From NCBI GenBank assembly GCA_022824305.1, contig JAJEAD010000059.1, forward strand, positions 1 to 64,000: 64,000 nucleotides of DNA, written 5' to 3'. Source of the DNA: Gammaproteobacteria bacterium (lineage in GTDB: Bacteria; Pseudomonadota; Gammaproteobacteria; HK1). The notes beneath the pieces were generated by a model. It did not search any database. It was given only the letters and a program-made list of their open reading frames with translations, and was not told the DNA's origin. This document shows positions 1 through 9,130 of this stretch, piece by piece (the stretch's first letter is position 1; each line of letters starts with the position of its first letter). Made by a program: the position numbers and the translations under genes.

Positions 1-83
1 GCCGCGCGCTCTCGCACCCGCCGCCACTCGCTGTCGGTCGCCATCACCGCGCGCTGGCGCCGGCGCTCCTCCCTCGTGCCCAT
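1..83 (-). CDS. N-terminus of a mobilisation-like small protein (partial)
   Basis: The frame enters from the left edge on the minus strand and begins at the ATG at 83-81, so about 27 codons are visible. An AGGAGGA Shine-Dalgarno lies about 6 nt upstream of this ATG; an in-frame ATG at 89-87 is too close to that site. The visible residues are highly basic (REERRRQRAV) and then read TDSEWRRVRERA. This resembles the start of MobC-like or ribbon-helix-helix proteins of mobilisable elements. The identity is inference from a short stretch, because the rest lies outside the window. Confidence 0.4.
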   Translation of the reverse strand, partial: MGTREERRRQRAVMATDSEWRRVRERA

Positions 84-494
84 CGCCATTCCTCCTCTCG
101 TCGGCCCCGCCGGGCCCGTTCCCCCGGCTTCGATACAATGCGCCCCGCCCGATGGTCCGCAGGGCCGGATTGGAGGCCAAGAATACCCTGAGGTTTGCCT
201 ATAGGCGAGAGGGTGGAGGACAATGCATCTGTATAGTCCTTGTGGCTGTCTAAGCTGCTGGAATGAAAGAGTTATCTGGAAACACTCCCCAGGAAGCTCC
301 ACAATGGGGGCAATCTCGACTCGGTTCCCCGAATGCAACTCTTCCCTTGTGGTGTCTTCCCGTTGTATAGCGCCAAGGGTGCAGTCTGTCCCTTGAAACC
401 CTTTCTATCTCATTGTAATATCAATGCTCCTGAAAGGAGAGCGTAAGACTATATAGTCAGTTGTTGATATATAGAATCTTGGTGTTTTATGTCA
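84..494. mobile_element. AT-richer end segment of an unidentified inserted element
   Basis: There is no gene in this 400-base stretch. From about 190 to 490 it is clearly less GC-rich than the rest of the window. It holds the perfect palindrome GACTATATAGTC (447-458) and small inverted repeats such as CTCCT/AGGAG near 427-438 and CAAGGG/CCCTTG. It abuts the interrupted oppC frame at about 492-495, where the minus-strand reading changes from permease sequence to TGACATAAAACACC. I read this as the terminus of an inserted or recombined element. No known IS terminal repeat was recognised and no second end is visible. Confidence 0.4.
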
Positions 495-995
495 CACCAC
501 CATGAAGAGGATCAGCACGAACATGTAGGGAATGGCCATGAGCACGTCGACGACGCGCATCATCACGCTGTCCAGGCGTCCGCCGAAGTAGCCGGCGGTG
601 GCGCCGTAGAGGGTCCCCACGACCACCGAGATGAGGGCGCCCACGATGCCGACCGCCAGCGACACCCGGGTGCCCTGCACGGTCCGGGCGAAGAGATCGC
701 GCCCGAGCTCGTCCACGCCGAACCAGTGCCCGTTCGCGAGCGAGGGCGCGCCCTTCTCCGCGACGCTGCCGAGCATCGACCAGTCGATCTCCTCGTTGGA
801 CCATGCCGCCAGGAATCCCCCGAAGAGGGCGAAGAGGGTGACCAGCGCGAGCACCGCGAGGCTGGCGACGGCGGCGCGGTTGCGCAGGAAGCGCGCGCGC
901 GCGTCCTGCCAGAGCGAGCGCCCGCCCGGCTCGCCGCCGCGAGCGCCGGAATCGGCCATTGCCAGGAGGGCGCGGCGTCCGAAGAGCAGGGGCAC
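492..995 (-). pseudogene. oppC: Oligopeptide ABC transporter permease OppC, 3' truncated
   Basis: The 167-residue product has the OppC N-terminal layout: a cytoplasmic lead (SLWQDARARFLRNRAAV), a first membrane helix, a periplasmic part and the start of the inner-membrane permease core. It then stops at YMFVLILFMVV. OppC proteins are usually near 300 residues, and the EAA loop that contacts the ATPase is missing. The frame ends exactly where the AT-richer segment begins, so truncation by insertion or recombination is the simple explanation. The longest start is GTG at 995, three bases after the oppB stop; an ATG at 959 is the alternative. Neither has a clear Shine-Dalgarno, so coupling to oppB is likely. 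oppD and oppF are absent. Confidence 0.8.
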
Positions 996-998
996 GCG

Positions 999-1922
999 TC
1001 AGTACCGGATCCGGGGGTCGATCCACGCGTAGAGGAGGTCGACCAGCAGGTTGAAGAGCACGGTCAGGGCGCCGGCGAGGATGGTGACGCCCATCAGCAC
1101 CGGGTAGTCGCGGTTCAGCGCCGAGTTGACGAAGAACTGCCCGATGCCGCCGGTGGCGAAGAAGACGTCGATGACGACCGATCCCGTGATCATGCCGACG
1201 AAGGCGGGACCGAGGTAGGAGAGCACGGGCAGCATCGAGGGCTTCAGCGCGTGCCGGAACACGATGCGGCGCCGCGACAGGCCCTTGGCGCGGGCGGTGC
1301 GGACGAAGTCGGCGTTGAGCACTTCGAGCATGGAGGAGCGCGTGATTCTCGCGATCGAGGCCATGAACGAAGTGGACAGCGCGATCACCGGCATGACGAG
1401 ATAGGGCCACTGCCCGCCCTGCCAGCCGCCTCCCGGAAGCCAGCCCAGCCAGAGCGTGAACACGAGCGTCAGGATCGGGGCCATCACGAAGTTCGGCAGC
1501 ACCTGCGCCCCGATCGACACGCCCACCGCGAGGTAGTCGAGGAAGGAGTTGTGGTGGACGGCCGCCGCGATGCCGAGCGACACGCCGGCCAGGACCGCCA
1601 CCAGGAAGGACCAGGCGCCGTAGGTGAGCGTCACCGGGAACCCCTGCGCGATGATGTCGTTGACGCTGCGGTCCGTGTAGCGGAACGAGGGCCCGAAATC
1701 GAATTGGGTGACGATGGAGACGAGGTAGCGCCAGATCTGGACCGCGAGCGGCTGGTCCAGGCCGTACTTGCGCTCGAGGTTGGCCATGACCTCGGCCGGC
1801 AGGGCCCGCTCGGAGTCGAAGGGCCCGCCGGGCGCGGCGTGCATCAGCACGTAGGAGACGACGATCAGGACGAGCAGCGTCGGTATCGCGATGGCGAGAC
1901 GCCGGAGCAGGTAGGAGAGCAC
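999..1922 (-). CDS. oppB: Oligopeptide ABC transporter inner-membrane permease OppB
   Basis: The 307-residue protein is full length for OppB/DppB. It opens with the family start (LLRRLAIAIPTLLVLIVVSY), has several hydrophobic segments, and carries the EAA loop (FVRTARAKGLSRRRIVFRHA) that docks on the ATPase. It ends with the usual WIDPRIRY tail. With OppC it would form the membrane channel for peptides or related ligands delivered by OppA. It lies 65 bases downstream of oppA and just ahead of truncated oppC. Because OppC is cut and the ATPases are missing here, the transporter is probably non-functional unless it is completed from elsewhere. Confidence 0.92.
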   Translation of the reverse strand: MLSYLLRRLAIAIPTLLVLIVVSYVLMHAAPGGPFDSERALPAEVMANLERKYGLDQPLAVQIWRYLVSIVTQFDFGPSFRYTDRSVNDIIAQGFPVTLTYGAWSFLVAVLAGVSLGIAAAVHHNSFLDYLAVGVSIGAQVLPNFVMAPILTLVFTLWLGWLPGGGWQGGQWPYLVMPVIALSTSFMASIARITRSSMLEVLNADFVRTARAKGLSRRRIVFRHALKPSMLPVLSYLGPAFVGMITGSVVIDVFFATGGIGQFFVNSALNRDYPVLMGVTILAGALTVLFNLLVDLLYAWIDPRIRY

Positions 1923-1987
1923 CGGCTACCCCGCGGATCGACGCTCACGAATGCGCCCGTTGCACGCGCGAAGCGCCCTGGATCGAG

Positions 1988-3631
1988 TCACTGCGCGCTG
2001 CGATAGAGGTTCTTCGAGTACCAGTTGTTCTCCACGTTCTCGTAGGGCCAGCCCTTGATGTCGGCGGAGAGCAGGAAGGTGTTGGCGTAGTGGTAGATCG
2101 GGATGATCGCCATGTCCTCGGCGAGGATGCGCTCGACTTCCCCGTACATCTCGTTGGGATTGTCTGCCGTCTTCGAGGCGCGCATCAGCTCGTCCACTCT
2201 CGCGTTCGAGTACTTGCCGTCGTTGGCCCCGTGCGTGGTGGTGAGCAGATCGAGGAAGGTCGAGGCCTCGTTGTAGTCGCCGCACCAGCCGGACCGGGCA
2301 AGGTCGAACTCCTGGCTGGCGCGAATGGTGAGATAGGTCTTCCACTCGAAGTTGGCGAGCTCCGTCTCGACGCCCAGCTTCTGCTTCCACATCTGGGTGA
2401 TGACGGTGGCGATCTGCTTGTGGCTCTCCGACGTGTTGTAGATCAGCCGGAGCCTCAGGCCTTCGATCCCGGCCTCCTCCATGAGCTGCCGCGCCTGCGC
2501 GTCGCGCTCGGCCTGGCTCAGGTTGCCGTAGGCGATGTCGGGCATCTCGAAGCCGGCGGTCTTGCGGTGGGTGAAGTTGTACGCCGGCCACTGTCCGCCC
2601 TTGAGCACCTGGTCGGCGATGACGTCGCGGTCGATGGCCATGCTGAGCGCCCGGCGCACCCGCACGTCCCCGAGCGCCGGATCCGCGATGTCCGTGTGGT
2701 TGATGGCGTAGTAGTAGGAGCACAGGCGCGGCACGCTCGTGGCCTGGTCGGGCAGCTCCTCTTTCAGCGCGGGGTACTGACCCGGCGGCAGCGGCTCGAG
2801 ATGGTCGAGCTCTCCGGCCCGGTAGCGGGTGAGGGCCTGGTTCACGTCGTTGATGACCAGTCCCGTGACCTTCTCGATGACCACGTTGCCGGCGTCCCAG
2901 TAGAGCGGGTTCTTCACTCGCGTGTGGTACTCGTTGAGCGCCACCTCCCCGAGGGTGTAGGCACCGTTCGAGACCATGTTCCCGGGCGCGGTCCAGTCGC
3001 TCCCGTGGGCTTCGATCGTCGCCCGGTGCGCCGGAAAGAGGGTGGCGTAGGTGGTCATCGCCGGGAAGTAGGGCAGCGGCGTGTTCAGCCTCACCTCCAG
3101 GGTGTGGTCGTCGAGGGCCTTCACGCCGAGCTCGGCGGGCGCCGCCTCGCCGGCGAGGATGGCCTTGGCGTTGACCATCTCGGTGAGCTCCAGGTACCAC
3201 CCGTAGGGAGAGGCGGTGGCGGGGTCGACCGCGCGCCGCCAGGCGTAGACGAAGTCGTGCGCGGTAACCGGATCGCCGTTCGACCACCTGGCGTCCTCGC
3301 GCAACGTGAAGGTGTAGGTCGTGTTGCCGTCGGAGGCTTCGTAGTGCGTGGCCACGCCGGGAACTAGGTTCCCCGCCGCATCCTGGCTGAGGAGTCCCTC
3401 GAAGAGGTCGCGAATGACGTGAAAGCCCGAGGTGTCCTCGTTCAACTGCGGATCGAGGGTCGGGAACTGATCGAGGAGGCGGTAGGTGAAGGTCTGGTCC
3501 TCGGCCAGCGCCTCCCCGGTCACGGGGTGGGTGTCCGCGGCCTGCGCCGGTGCGGCTGCGGTGATGGCGAGCGCCGCCAGCAGCGCGCTCAGCGGGGAAG
3601 TGAGACTCGAGTGCGAGAGTCCGGTGCGCAT
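1988..3631 (-). CDS. oppA: Periplasmic oligopeptide-binding protein OppA (ABC transporter family 5)
   Basis: The 547-residue product begins with a Sec signal peptide (hydrophobic core LSALLAALAITAAA, cleavage near AQA-AD). It continues as a family-5 solute-binding protein, with the typical TFTLREDARWSNGDPVTAHDFVYAWRR-type region near residues 100-125. The start at 3631 was chosen because AAGGAGA lies 7 nt upstream and the signal peptide begins there; the frame stays open further upstream without coding character. It is the first gene of an oppABC operon that is broken downstream. Ligand specificity cannot be read from the sequence; SBP-5 proteins bind peptides, nickel and other solutes. Confidence 0.9.
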   Translation of the reverse strand: MRTGLSHSSLTSPLSALLAALAITAAAPAQAADTHPVTGEALAEDQTFTYRLLDQFPTLDPQLNEDTSGFHVIRDLFEGLLSQDAAGNLVPGVATHYEASDGNTTYTFTLREDARWSNGDPVTAHDFVYAWRRAVDPATASPYGWYLELTEMVNAKAILAGEAAPAELGVKALDDHTLEVRLNTPLPYFPAMTTYATLFPAHRATIEAHGSDWTAPGNMVSNGAYTLGEVALNEYHTRVKNPLYWDAGNVVIEKVTGLVINDVNQALTRYRAGELDHLEPLPPGQYPALKEELPDQATSVPRLCSYYYAINHTDIADPALGDVRVRRALSMAIDRDVIADQVLKGGQWPAYNFTHRKTAGFEMPDIAYGNLSQAERDAQARQLMEEAGIEGLRLRLIYNTSESHKQIATVITQMWKQKLGVETELANFEWKTYLTIRASQEFDLARSGWCGDYNEASTFLDLLTTTHGANDGKYSNARVDELMRASKTADNPNEMYGEVERILAEDMAIIPIYHYANTFLLSADIKGWPYENVENNWYSKNLYRSAQ

Positions 3632-3950
3632 GATTCTCTCCTTCGGACTTGCCTTTCGCCCGTCAGTGCCGGTGTGTACGCCCCGGCCGCGCCGCGCGGT
3701 CGGCGTGCCGGGAAGGCGTCCATGTGGCGTGCCGAGCGCCGATCCTGCGCTCGATCGCCTGTTGTCCCTGTCGGCCGTTCCGGTTCTCGCCCGAGCGAGT
3801 GTGACACCGTTGGCCGGACAGGGCCAGCCGCTCCGCCGCCTCGCTCGTGGACCGGCGGCTGTGCCGTCCTCGGTGCGGCACGGCTCCTCCACCGATCAGT
3901 GCGGCATTCGGCCCCCCGCCGCCGCGGCGGCGGGACCCGCGACGGGCGCT
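3632..3950. other. Intergenic region between arsC and oppA
   Basis: The 319 bases hold no convincing gene; the short frames present are arginine-rich GC shadows. The oppA Shine-Dalgarno (AAGGAGA) is at the right edge of the leader, just above 3631. The segment must hold the oppA promoter, but no clear -35/-10 pair stands out in this GC-rich sequence. Confidence 0.5.
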
Positions 3951-4475
3951 TCAGGCTTCCGCCGTCTCGCGGCGCCTGCCCATCTCGCGCAGCCTGCGTT
4001 CCAGCGCGAGGCGGTCGAGCTGCTCGATCGGCAGGCTCACGAAGATCTCGAGGCGGGTAGTGAGCTCGCGGTAGACGCTGGCGAAGGCGACATGGCGTTC
4101 CGCGTCGTTGCCCTCGGTCTCGGCCGGGTCCGGAAAGCCCCAGTGCGCGGTCATCGGCTGGCCGGGCCACACCGGGCAGACTTCGCCGGCCGCGCGGTCG
4201 CAGACCGTGAACACGAAGTGGAGGGCCGGCGCTCCCGGCTGTGCGAACTCCTCCCAGTCCTTGGAGCGCAGCTCGTCCACCGGGTGGTTGCGCCGCTTCA
4301 GCAGATCCAGCGCAAAGGGATTGACGGCCCCGGTGGGGTGGCTGCCGGCGCTGAAGGCGCGGAAACGCCCGCGACCGACGCGGTTGAGGATGCACTCCGC
4401 CATGATGCTGCGCGCGGAGTTTCCCGTGCACAGAAAGAGCACGTTGTAGATCGGGGTCCTGTCTTCGCTGCTCAT
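3951..4475 (-). CDS. arsC: Thiol-dependent arsenate reductase (low-molecular-weight phosphatase fold)
   Basis: The 174-residue protein has the CX5R phosphate/arsenate loop CTGNSARS (C16-R22). It also has a cysteine pair C92/C100 (CDRAAGEVC), placed like the two redox cysteines of thioredoxin-coupled ArsC, and an FPDPA motif (D116) matching the catalytic Asp-Pro of the family. It would reduce arsenate to arsenite through a cysteine relay. It follows phoU on the same strand after 67 bases, so it is probably the last gene of the pst-phoU operon. This is sensible because Pst-type transporters can let arsenate in. A protein tyrosine phosphatase is the alternative, but the extra cysteine pair argues for ArsC. 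The C-terminal ~35 residues are a charged extension. Confidence 0.85.
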   Translation of the reverse strand: MSSEDRTPIYNVLFLCTGNSARSIMAECILNRVGRGRFRAFSAGSHPTGAVNPFALDLLKRRNHPVDELRSKDWEEFAQPGAPALHFVFTVCDRAAGEVCPVWPGQPMTAHWGFPDPAETEGNDAERHVAFASVYRELTTRLEIFVSLPIEQLDRLALERRLREMGRRRETAEA

Positions 4476-4542
4476 GGTCCTGGTGGGAGAGGGGAGGGTG
4501 GGTCGGTGGAGCGGCGCGCGGCGGCGGGCGCGCGCCCCGGTC

Positions 4543-5271
4543 TCAGGTCTTGTCCAGGAGGTCCCGGTCCAGCGATTCGGGACTCACGTGGCGCACGTCC
4601 TTGCCCTTGACGAGGTAGATGACGCACTCCGCGATGTCCTTGGAGTGGTCGCCGATACGCTCCAGGGACTTGAGAATGAAGGTGGCGTTGATGGTGTGGC
4701 CCACGTTGCGCGCGTCCTCCATGATGTAGGTCGCGAGCCGGCGCAGGCCCGCCTGGAACTCGCTGTCGAGCTCGGCGTCGCGTTTCGCGGTCTCGATCGC
4801 CTTGTCGACGTCCAGCCGGGCGAGGGAGTCGAGCGCGTCGCGCAGCATTCCGAGCGCGAGCCGGGACATCGAATGGGTGTCCCGCAGGAGCTTGTGGCTC
4901 GGAGTGGTGCCCGACTCGCCGTACATGTGGATGGTCATCCGCGCGATCGCTTCCGCTTCGTCCCCGATGCGCTCGAGGTCGCTCACCGTGCGCCCGAGCG
5001 ACATGATCATCCGGAGATCCCGGCCCATCGGCTGGCGGAGCGCGAGCATGTTCACCGCCTGCTCGTCGGCCTGGACCTCGAGGAAGTTCACCACGTGGTC
5101 GCGGGCGATCACGTTCCTCGCCGCGTCGGCGTCCTCGTAGCGCAGCGCCTCCATCGCGTTGACGATCTGCTCCTCGACCAGGCCGCCCATCCGGAACACG
5201 ACGTCGTTGAGGTCCGAGAGCTCCTGGTCGAAGCGCTTGAAGGTGTGCTCGTCGCTCTGGCGCTGAGTCAT
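4543..5271 (-). CDS. phoU: Phosphate transport regulator PhoU
   Basis: The 242-residue all-helical protein has the two PhoU repeats. Each carries the metal-binding E/D-rich signature: SDLERIGDEAEAIAR near residues 97-111 and SLERIGDHSKDIAE near 204-217. PhoU links the Pst transporter to the PhoR kinase and keeps the Pho regulon off when phosphate is plentiful. It lies 43 bases downstream of pstB in the pstSCAB-phoU operon. No strong Shine-Dalgarno precedes the ATG at 5271, so coupling to pstB translation is likely. Confidence 0.96.
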   Translation of the reverse strand: MTQRQSDEHTFKRFDQELSDLNDVVFRMGGLVEEQIVNAMEALRYEDADAARNVIARDHVVNFLEVQADEQAVNMLALRQPMGRDLRMIMSLGRTVSDLERIGDEAEAIARMTIHMYGESGTTPSHKLLRDTHSMSRLALGMLRDALDSLARLDVDKAIETAKRDAELDSEFQAGLRRLATYIMEDARNVGHTINATFILKSLERIGDHSKDIAECVIYLVKGKDVRHVSPESLDRDLLDKT

Positions 5272-5314
5272 GGCGAGGGTCGCTGCTGCATCGGCCGGTC
5301 CGGCCTCCCGGCGC

Positions 5315-6223
<909 letters not shown>

Positions 6224-6347
6224 GTTGATCGCCTCCGGGATTCAGGGCCTCCCCCCGCCCCGATGGGACACCGGCGCGCGGGGAGGGTGGGGTCGTCACT
6301 TGTTAGCATTGCGCTGTCGCCGCTCGGCTGCCTGCGTCCCGCCGGCC

Positions 6348-7655
6348 TTACCACCGGCGCTCGAACCTCTTGCGCAGCCAGATGGCGAAGGAGTTCATCG
6401 CGATGAGGAAGGCGAGCAGCACCATTATGGCGGCAGAGGTCCTCTCGACGAAGGCGCGCTCGGGACTGTCCGCCCACAGGTAGATCTGCACCGGCATCGC
6501 GGTGGCGGGCTCCAGCGGGCCGCCGGGAATGTCCACGATGAAGGCCACCATGCCGATCATGAGCAGCGGGGCCGATTCCCCGAGGGCCTGCGCCATGCCG
6601 ATGATGGTGCCGGTCAGCATGCCGGGCAGGGCCAGCGGCAGGACGTGGTGGAAGATCATCTGCATCTTCGATGCGCCCATGCCGAGCGCGGCCTCCCGAA
6701 TGGAGGGGGGCACCGACTTCAGCGCGGCCCGGCTCGCGATGATGATGGTGGGCAGGGTCATCAGGGTCAGGATGAGTCCGCCGACCAGGGGCGCGGAGCG
6801 GGGAAGGCCGAAGAAGTTGAGGAACACCGCGAGGCCGAGGAGCCCGAACACGATCGAGGGCACCGCGGCGAGGTTGCTGATGTTGACCTCGATGAGGTCC
6901 GTCCAGCGGTTCTTCGGGGCGAACTCCTCGAGGTACAGGGCGGCCGCGACCCCGATGGGGAAGGAGAGGGCGAGGGTGACCACGAGGGCGAAGAAGGAGC
7001 CGACCACCGCTCCCCAGATGCCTGCGAGCTCGGGCTCGCGCGAATCGCCGGCGGTGAAGAAGGTCGTGTTGAAGCGCTTCTCGATCCGGCCGAGCTGCAG
7101 CAGGTGGTCCACCCACGCGAGCTGGTCGTCGTCGACCCGGCGCTCGTCCTCGGGCAGGTCACGGTCGATGTGGCCCTTCATGAGCATGTCGATGTCGTCG
7201 TCGGCCGGCACCCACACCTCCACCGTGGTGCCCACGAGGGCAGGGTTCGCGAGCACCATCTCCCGGACCTGGTACGCGGCGCCGGTGCTGATCATGCCGT
7301 TCAGCTTGCGCCGGTCCCGGCGCTTCTTCACGTCCGGGAAGAGGCTGCGCAGCGACTGCTTCACCGCGCCCTGGTAGTTGGCGGCGCCGAGCGTTCTCGC
7401 GTCGCGTTCGGCGCCGAGGTCGAGCACCTCGGCGTCCAGCACGATCTCGAGCTGGACGAAGGTCTGGACGAACGCCGTGTAGCCCCGGCTGCAGATGCTG
7501 ATGAAGAGCATGGCGAGGAAGAAGATCGCGAGGCCGATGGCGACGATGCCGTACCGGCGGAAGCGACGCTCGGCCCGGTGGCGCCGGGCGAGCCGGGCCG
7601 TCACCGAGGGGCTCAGATGGATCGAGGGGCGGGCGGCCTCAGTCGTACTGCTCAC
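6348..7655 (-). CDS. pstA: Phosphate ABC transporter permease PstA (long form with DUF3333-type N-terminus)
   Basis: This 435-residue permease begins with a cytoplasmic lead and one membrane helix, then a large ~170-residue periplasmic region of the DUF3333 type. The ABC permease core follows, with an EAA loop near REAALGMGASKMQMIFHHVL. Ordinary PstA is near 280-300 residues, so this is the long form found in many Proteobacteria. The start is GTG at 7655, with GAGGAAG just upstream, inside the end of pstC (17-bp overlap), so the two are translationally coupled. Confidence 0.93.
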   Translation of the reverse strand: MSSTTEAARPSIHLSPSVTARLARRHRAERRFRRYGIVAIGLAIFFLAMLFISICSRGYTAFVQTFVQLEIVLDAEVLDLGAERDARTLGAANYQGAVKQSLRSLFPDVKKRRDRRKLNGMISTGAAYQVREMVLANPALVGTTVEVWVPADDDIDMLMKGHIDRDLPEDERRVDDDQLAWVDHLLQLGRIEKRFNTTFFTAGDSREPELAGIWGAVVGSFFALVVTLALSFPIGVAAALYLEEFAPKNRWTDLIEVNISNLAAVPSIVFGLLGLAVFLNFFGLPRSAPLVGGLILTLMTLPTIIIASRAALKSVPPSIREAALGMGASKMQMIFHHVLPLALPGMLTGTIIGMAQALGESAPLLMIGMVAFIVDIPGGPLEPATAMPVQIYLWADSPERAFVERTSAAIMVLLAFLIAMNSFAIWLRKRFERRW

Positions 7656-9027
7656 GGTACTTCCTCACCACGTGCAGGGCGATGACGTTGAGGAACAGGG
7701 TCACCACGAAGAGCATGAGTCCCAGGGCGAACGCGGCGAGCGTCTTGGGGCTGTCGAACTCCTGGTCGCCGACGAGCAGGGTCACAATCTGAACGGTGAC
7801 GGTGGAGACCGCGTCCAGCGGATTCGCGGTGAGCCGGGCGGTGAGCCCCGCCGCCATCACCACAATCATGGTCTCTCCGATGGCGCGCGAGATGGCCAGC
7901 AGCAGGCCGCCCACGATCCCGGGCAGGGCCGCGGGCAGGATGACCTGCCGGATGGTCTCGGACTTCGTCGCGCCGAGGCCGTAGGAGCCTTCGCGCAGCG
8001 ACTGGGGCACGGCGTTGATCACGTCGTCGGAGAGCGACGAGATGAAGGGAATGAGCATCAGGCCCATCACGAATCCGGCCGCGAGCGCGCTCTCCGACGA
8101 AACGCTCAGGCCCATGGACTCCCCGGCATTCCGGATGACGGGCGCCACCGTCAGCGCCGCGAAGAAGCCGTAGACCACGGTGGGGATGCCGGCGAGAATC
8201 TCGAGCAGCGGCTTGGCGACCGCCCGGACCCGGGCGTCGGCGTACTCCGCGAGGTAGACGGCGGCGAAGAGGCCGATGGGCGCGGCGATGGTCATCGCGA
8301 TCGCGGAGATGAGCAGGGTGCCGGCAAAGAGGGGCACCGCGCCGAAGGCGCCGGAGGAGCCGACCTGGTCCTCGCGGATCGCGGTCTGCGGGCTCCACTC
8401 CAGCCCGAACATGAACGCCGTGAAGGGCACGTGCCCGAAGAAGCGTATCGCCTCGAAGAGCACCGAGAGCACGATCCCGATGGTGGTGAATATCGCCACC
8501 AGCGAGCTGATGATGAGGAAGGCCATGACCGCGCGCTCGACATGGTTGCGGGCGCGCAACCCCGGGCGGATCATGCGCCAGCCGTTGCCGACGCCGGCGG
8601 TCGCGAGAGAGATCGCGACCACCGCGAGCGCCGCCGAGCTGATGCCCTGCAGCTTCCGGTAGTGCTCCGCGGCGCGCTCCATGGTGGCGTCGACTTCGGA
8701 TGCGACGACGTTGCCGCTCACCAGGTTCTTGATGTCGTTGAGCAGCAGGCCGAGCTCTTCCTCCGGCAGGCCGCGCAGCTCGGGCGGCAGCTCGGCGACG
8801 ACGAGCCAGGTGATGATGGTGGTCTCGAAGCTCAGCCACAGCCCGAGCACGATCAGGGCCGGAACGCCGCACCACAGCGCGGTCAGGGTGCCGTAGTAGC
8901 TCGGCAGGGAGTGCAGCTTGCGCACGCCTCCGGCCCGGGTCGCGACCCCGAGCGAGCGGCGCTTGCCGAGGTGGAAGGCAAACGCGGTGAACGCGAGGAG
9001 GATGATGATGAGCGTCAGCGATGACAT
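7639..9027 (-). CDS. pstC: Phosphate ABC transporter permease PstC (long form)
   Basis: The 462-residue protein has an N-terminal membrane helix, a second helix near residue 50 and a periplasmic insertion. The permease core carries the EAA-type loop REGSYGLGATKSETIRQVIL near residues 330-350. It is longer than the ~300-residue enterobacterial PstC, matching the long PstA it overlaps. The ATG at 9027 has no clear Shine-Dalgarno. It lies 103 bases after pstS, beyond a strong hairpin that probably lowers its expression relative to pstS. Confidence 0.93.
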   Translation of the reverse strand: MSSLTLIIILLAFTAFAFHLGKRRSLGVATRAGGVRKLHSLPSYYGTLTALWCGVPALIVLGLWLSFETTIITWLVVAELPPELRGLPEEELGLLLNDIKNLVSGNVVASEVDATMERAAEHYRKLQGISSAALAVVAISLATAGVGNGWRMIRPGLRARNHVERAVMAFLIISSLVAIFTTIGIVLSVLFEAIRFFGHVPFTAFMFGLEWSPQTAIREDQVGSSGAFGAVPLFAGTLLISAIAMTIAAPIGLFAAVYLAEYADARVRAVAKPLLEILAGIPTVVYGFFAALTVAPVIRNAGESMGLSVSSESALAAGFVMGLMLIPFISSLSDDVINAVPQSLREGSYGLGATKSETIRQVILPAALPGIVGGLLLAISRAIGETMIVVMAAGLTARLTANPLDAVSTVTVQIVTLLVGDQEFDSPKTLAAFALGLMLFVVTLFLNVIALHVVRKYREQYD

Positions 9028-9075
9028 GGATGTTCAGGGGCGCGGGCCGGGAGCAGGCGGACTCGCGGAAAAGAA

Positions 9076-9107
9076 GGGGAGGGCGGCCGTCGAGGGCCGC
9101 CCTCCCC
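9076..9107 (-). terminator. Rho-independent type hairpin between pstS and pstC
   Basis: A perfect 13-bp stem (GGGGAGGGCGGCC against GGCCGCCCTCCCC) surrounds a 6-nt loop. On the transcribed minus strand it is followed by TTCTTTTCC. It lies 23 bases past the pstS stop. Partial termination or 3'-end protection here would give much more PstS than permease message, as is usual for binding-protein genes. Confidence 0.75.
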
Positions 9108-9130
9108 GTGGAAGCAGCGTGCGAACGAGG

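Noticed and set aside
84-494. Group II intron or known IS end
   Set aside because: No reverse transcriptase, domain V-like hairpin or recognised terminal inverted repeat is visible.
489-2006. 505-codon plus-strand frame across oppC/oppB
   Set aside because: It is a His/Glu/Asp-rich GC shadow of the opposite-strand permease genes, with no recognisable domain. The same holds for other long frames such as 50136-52361 and 56272-58536 on the minus strand and 31057-33186.
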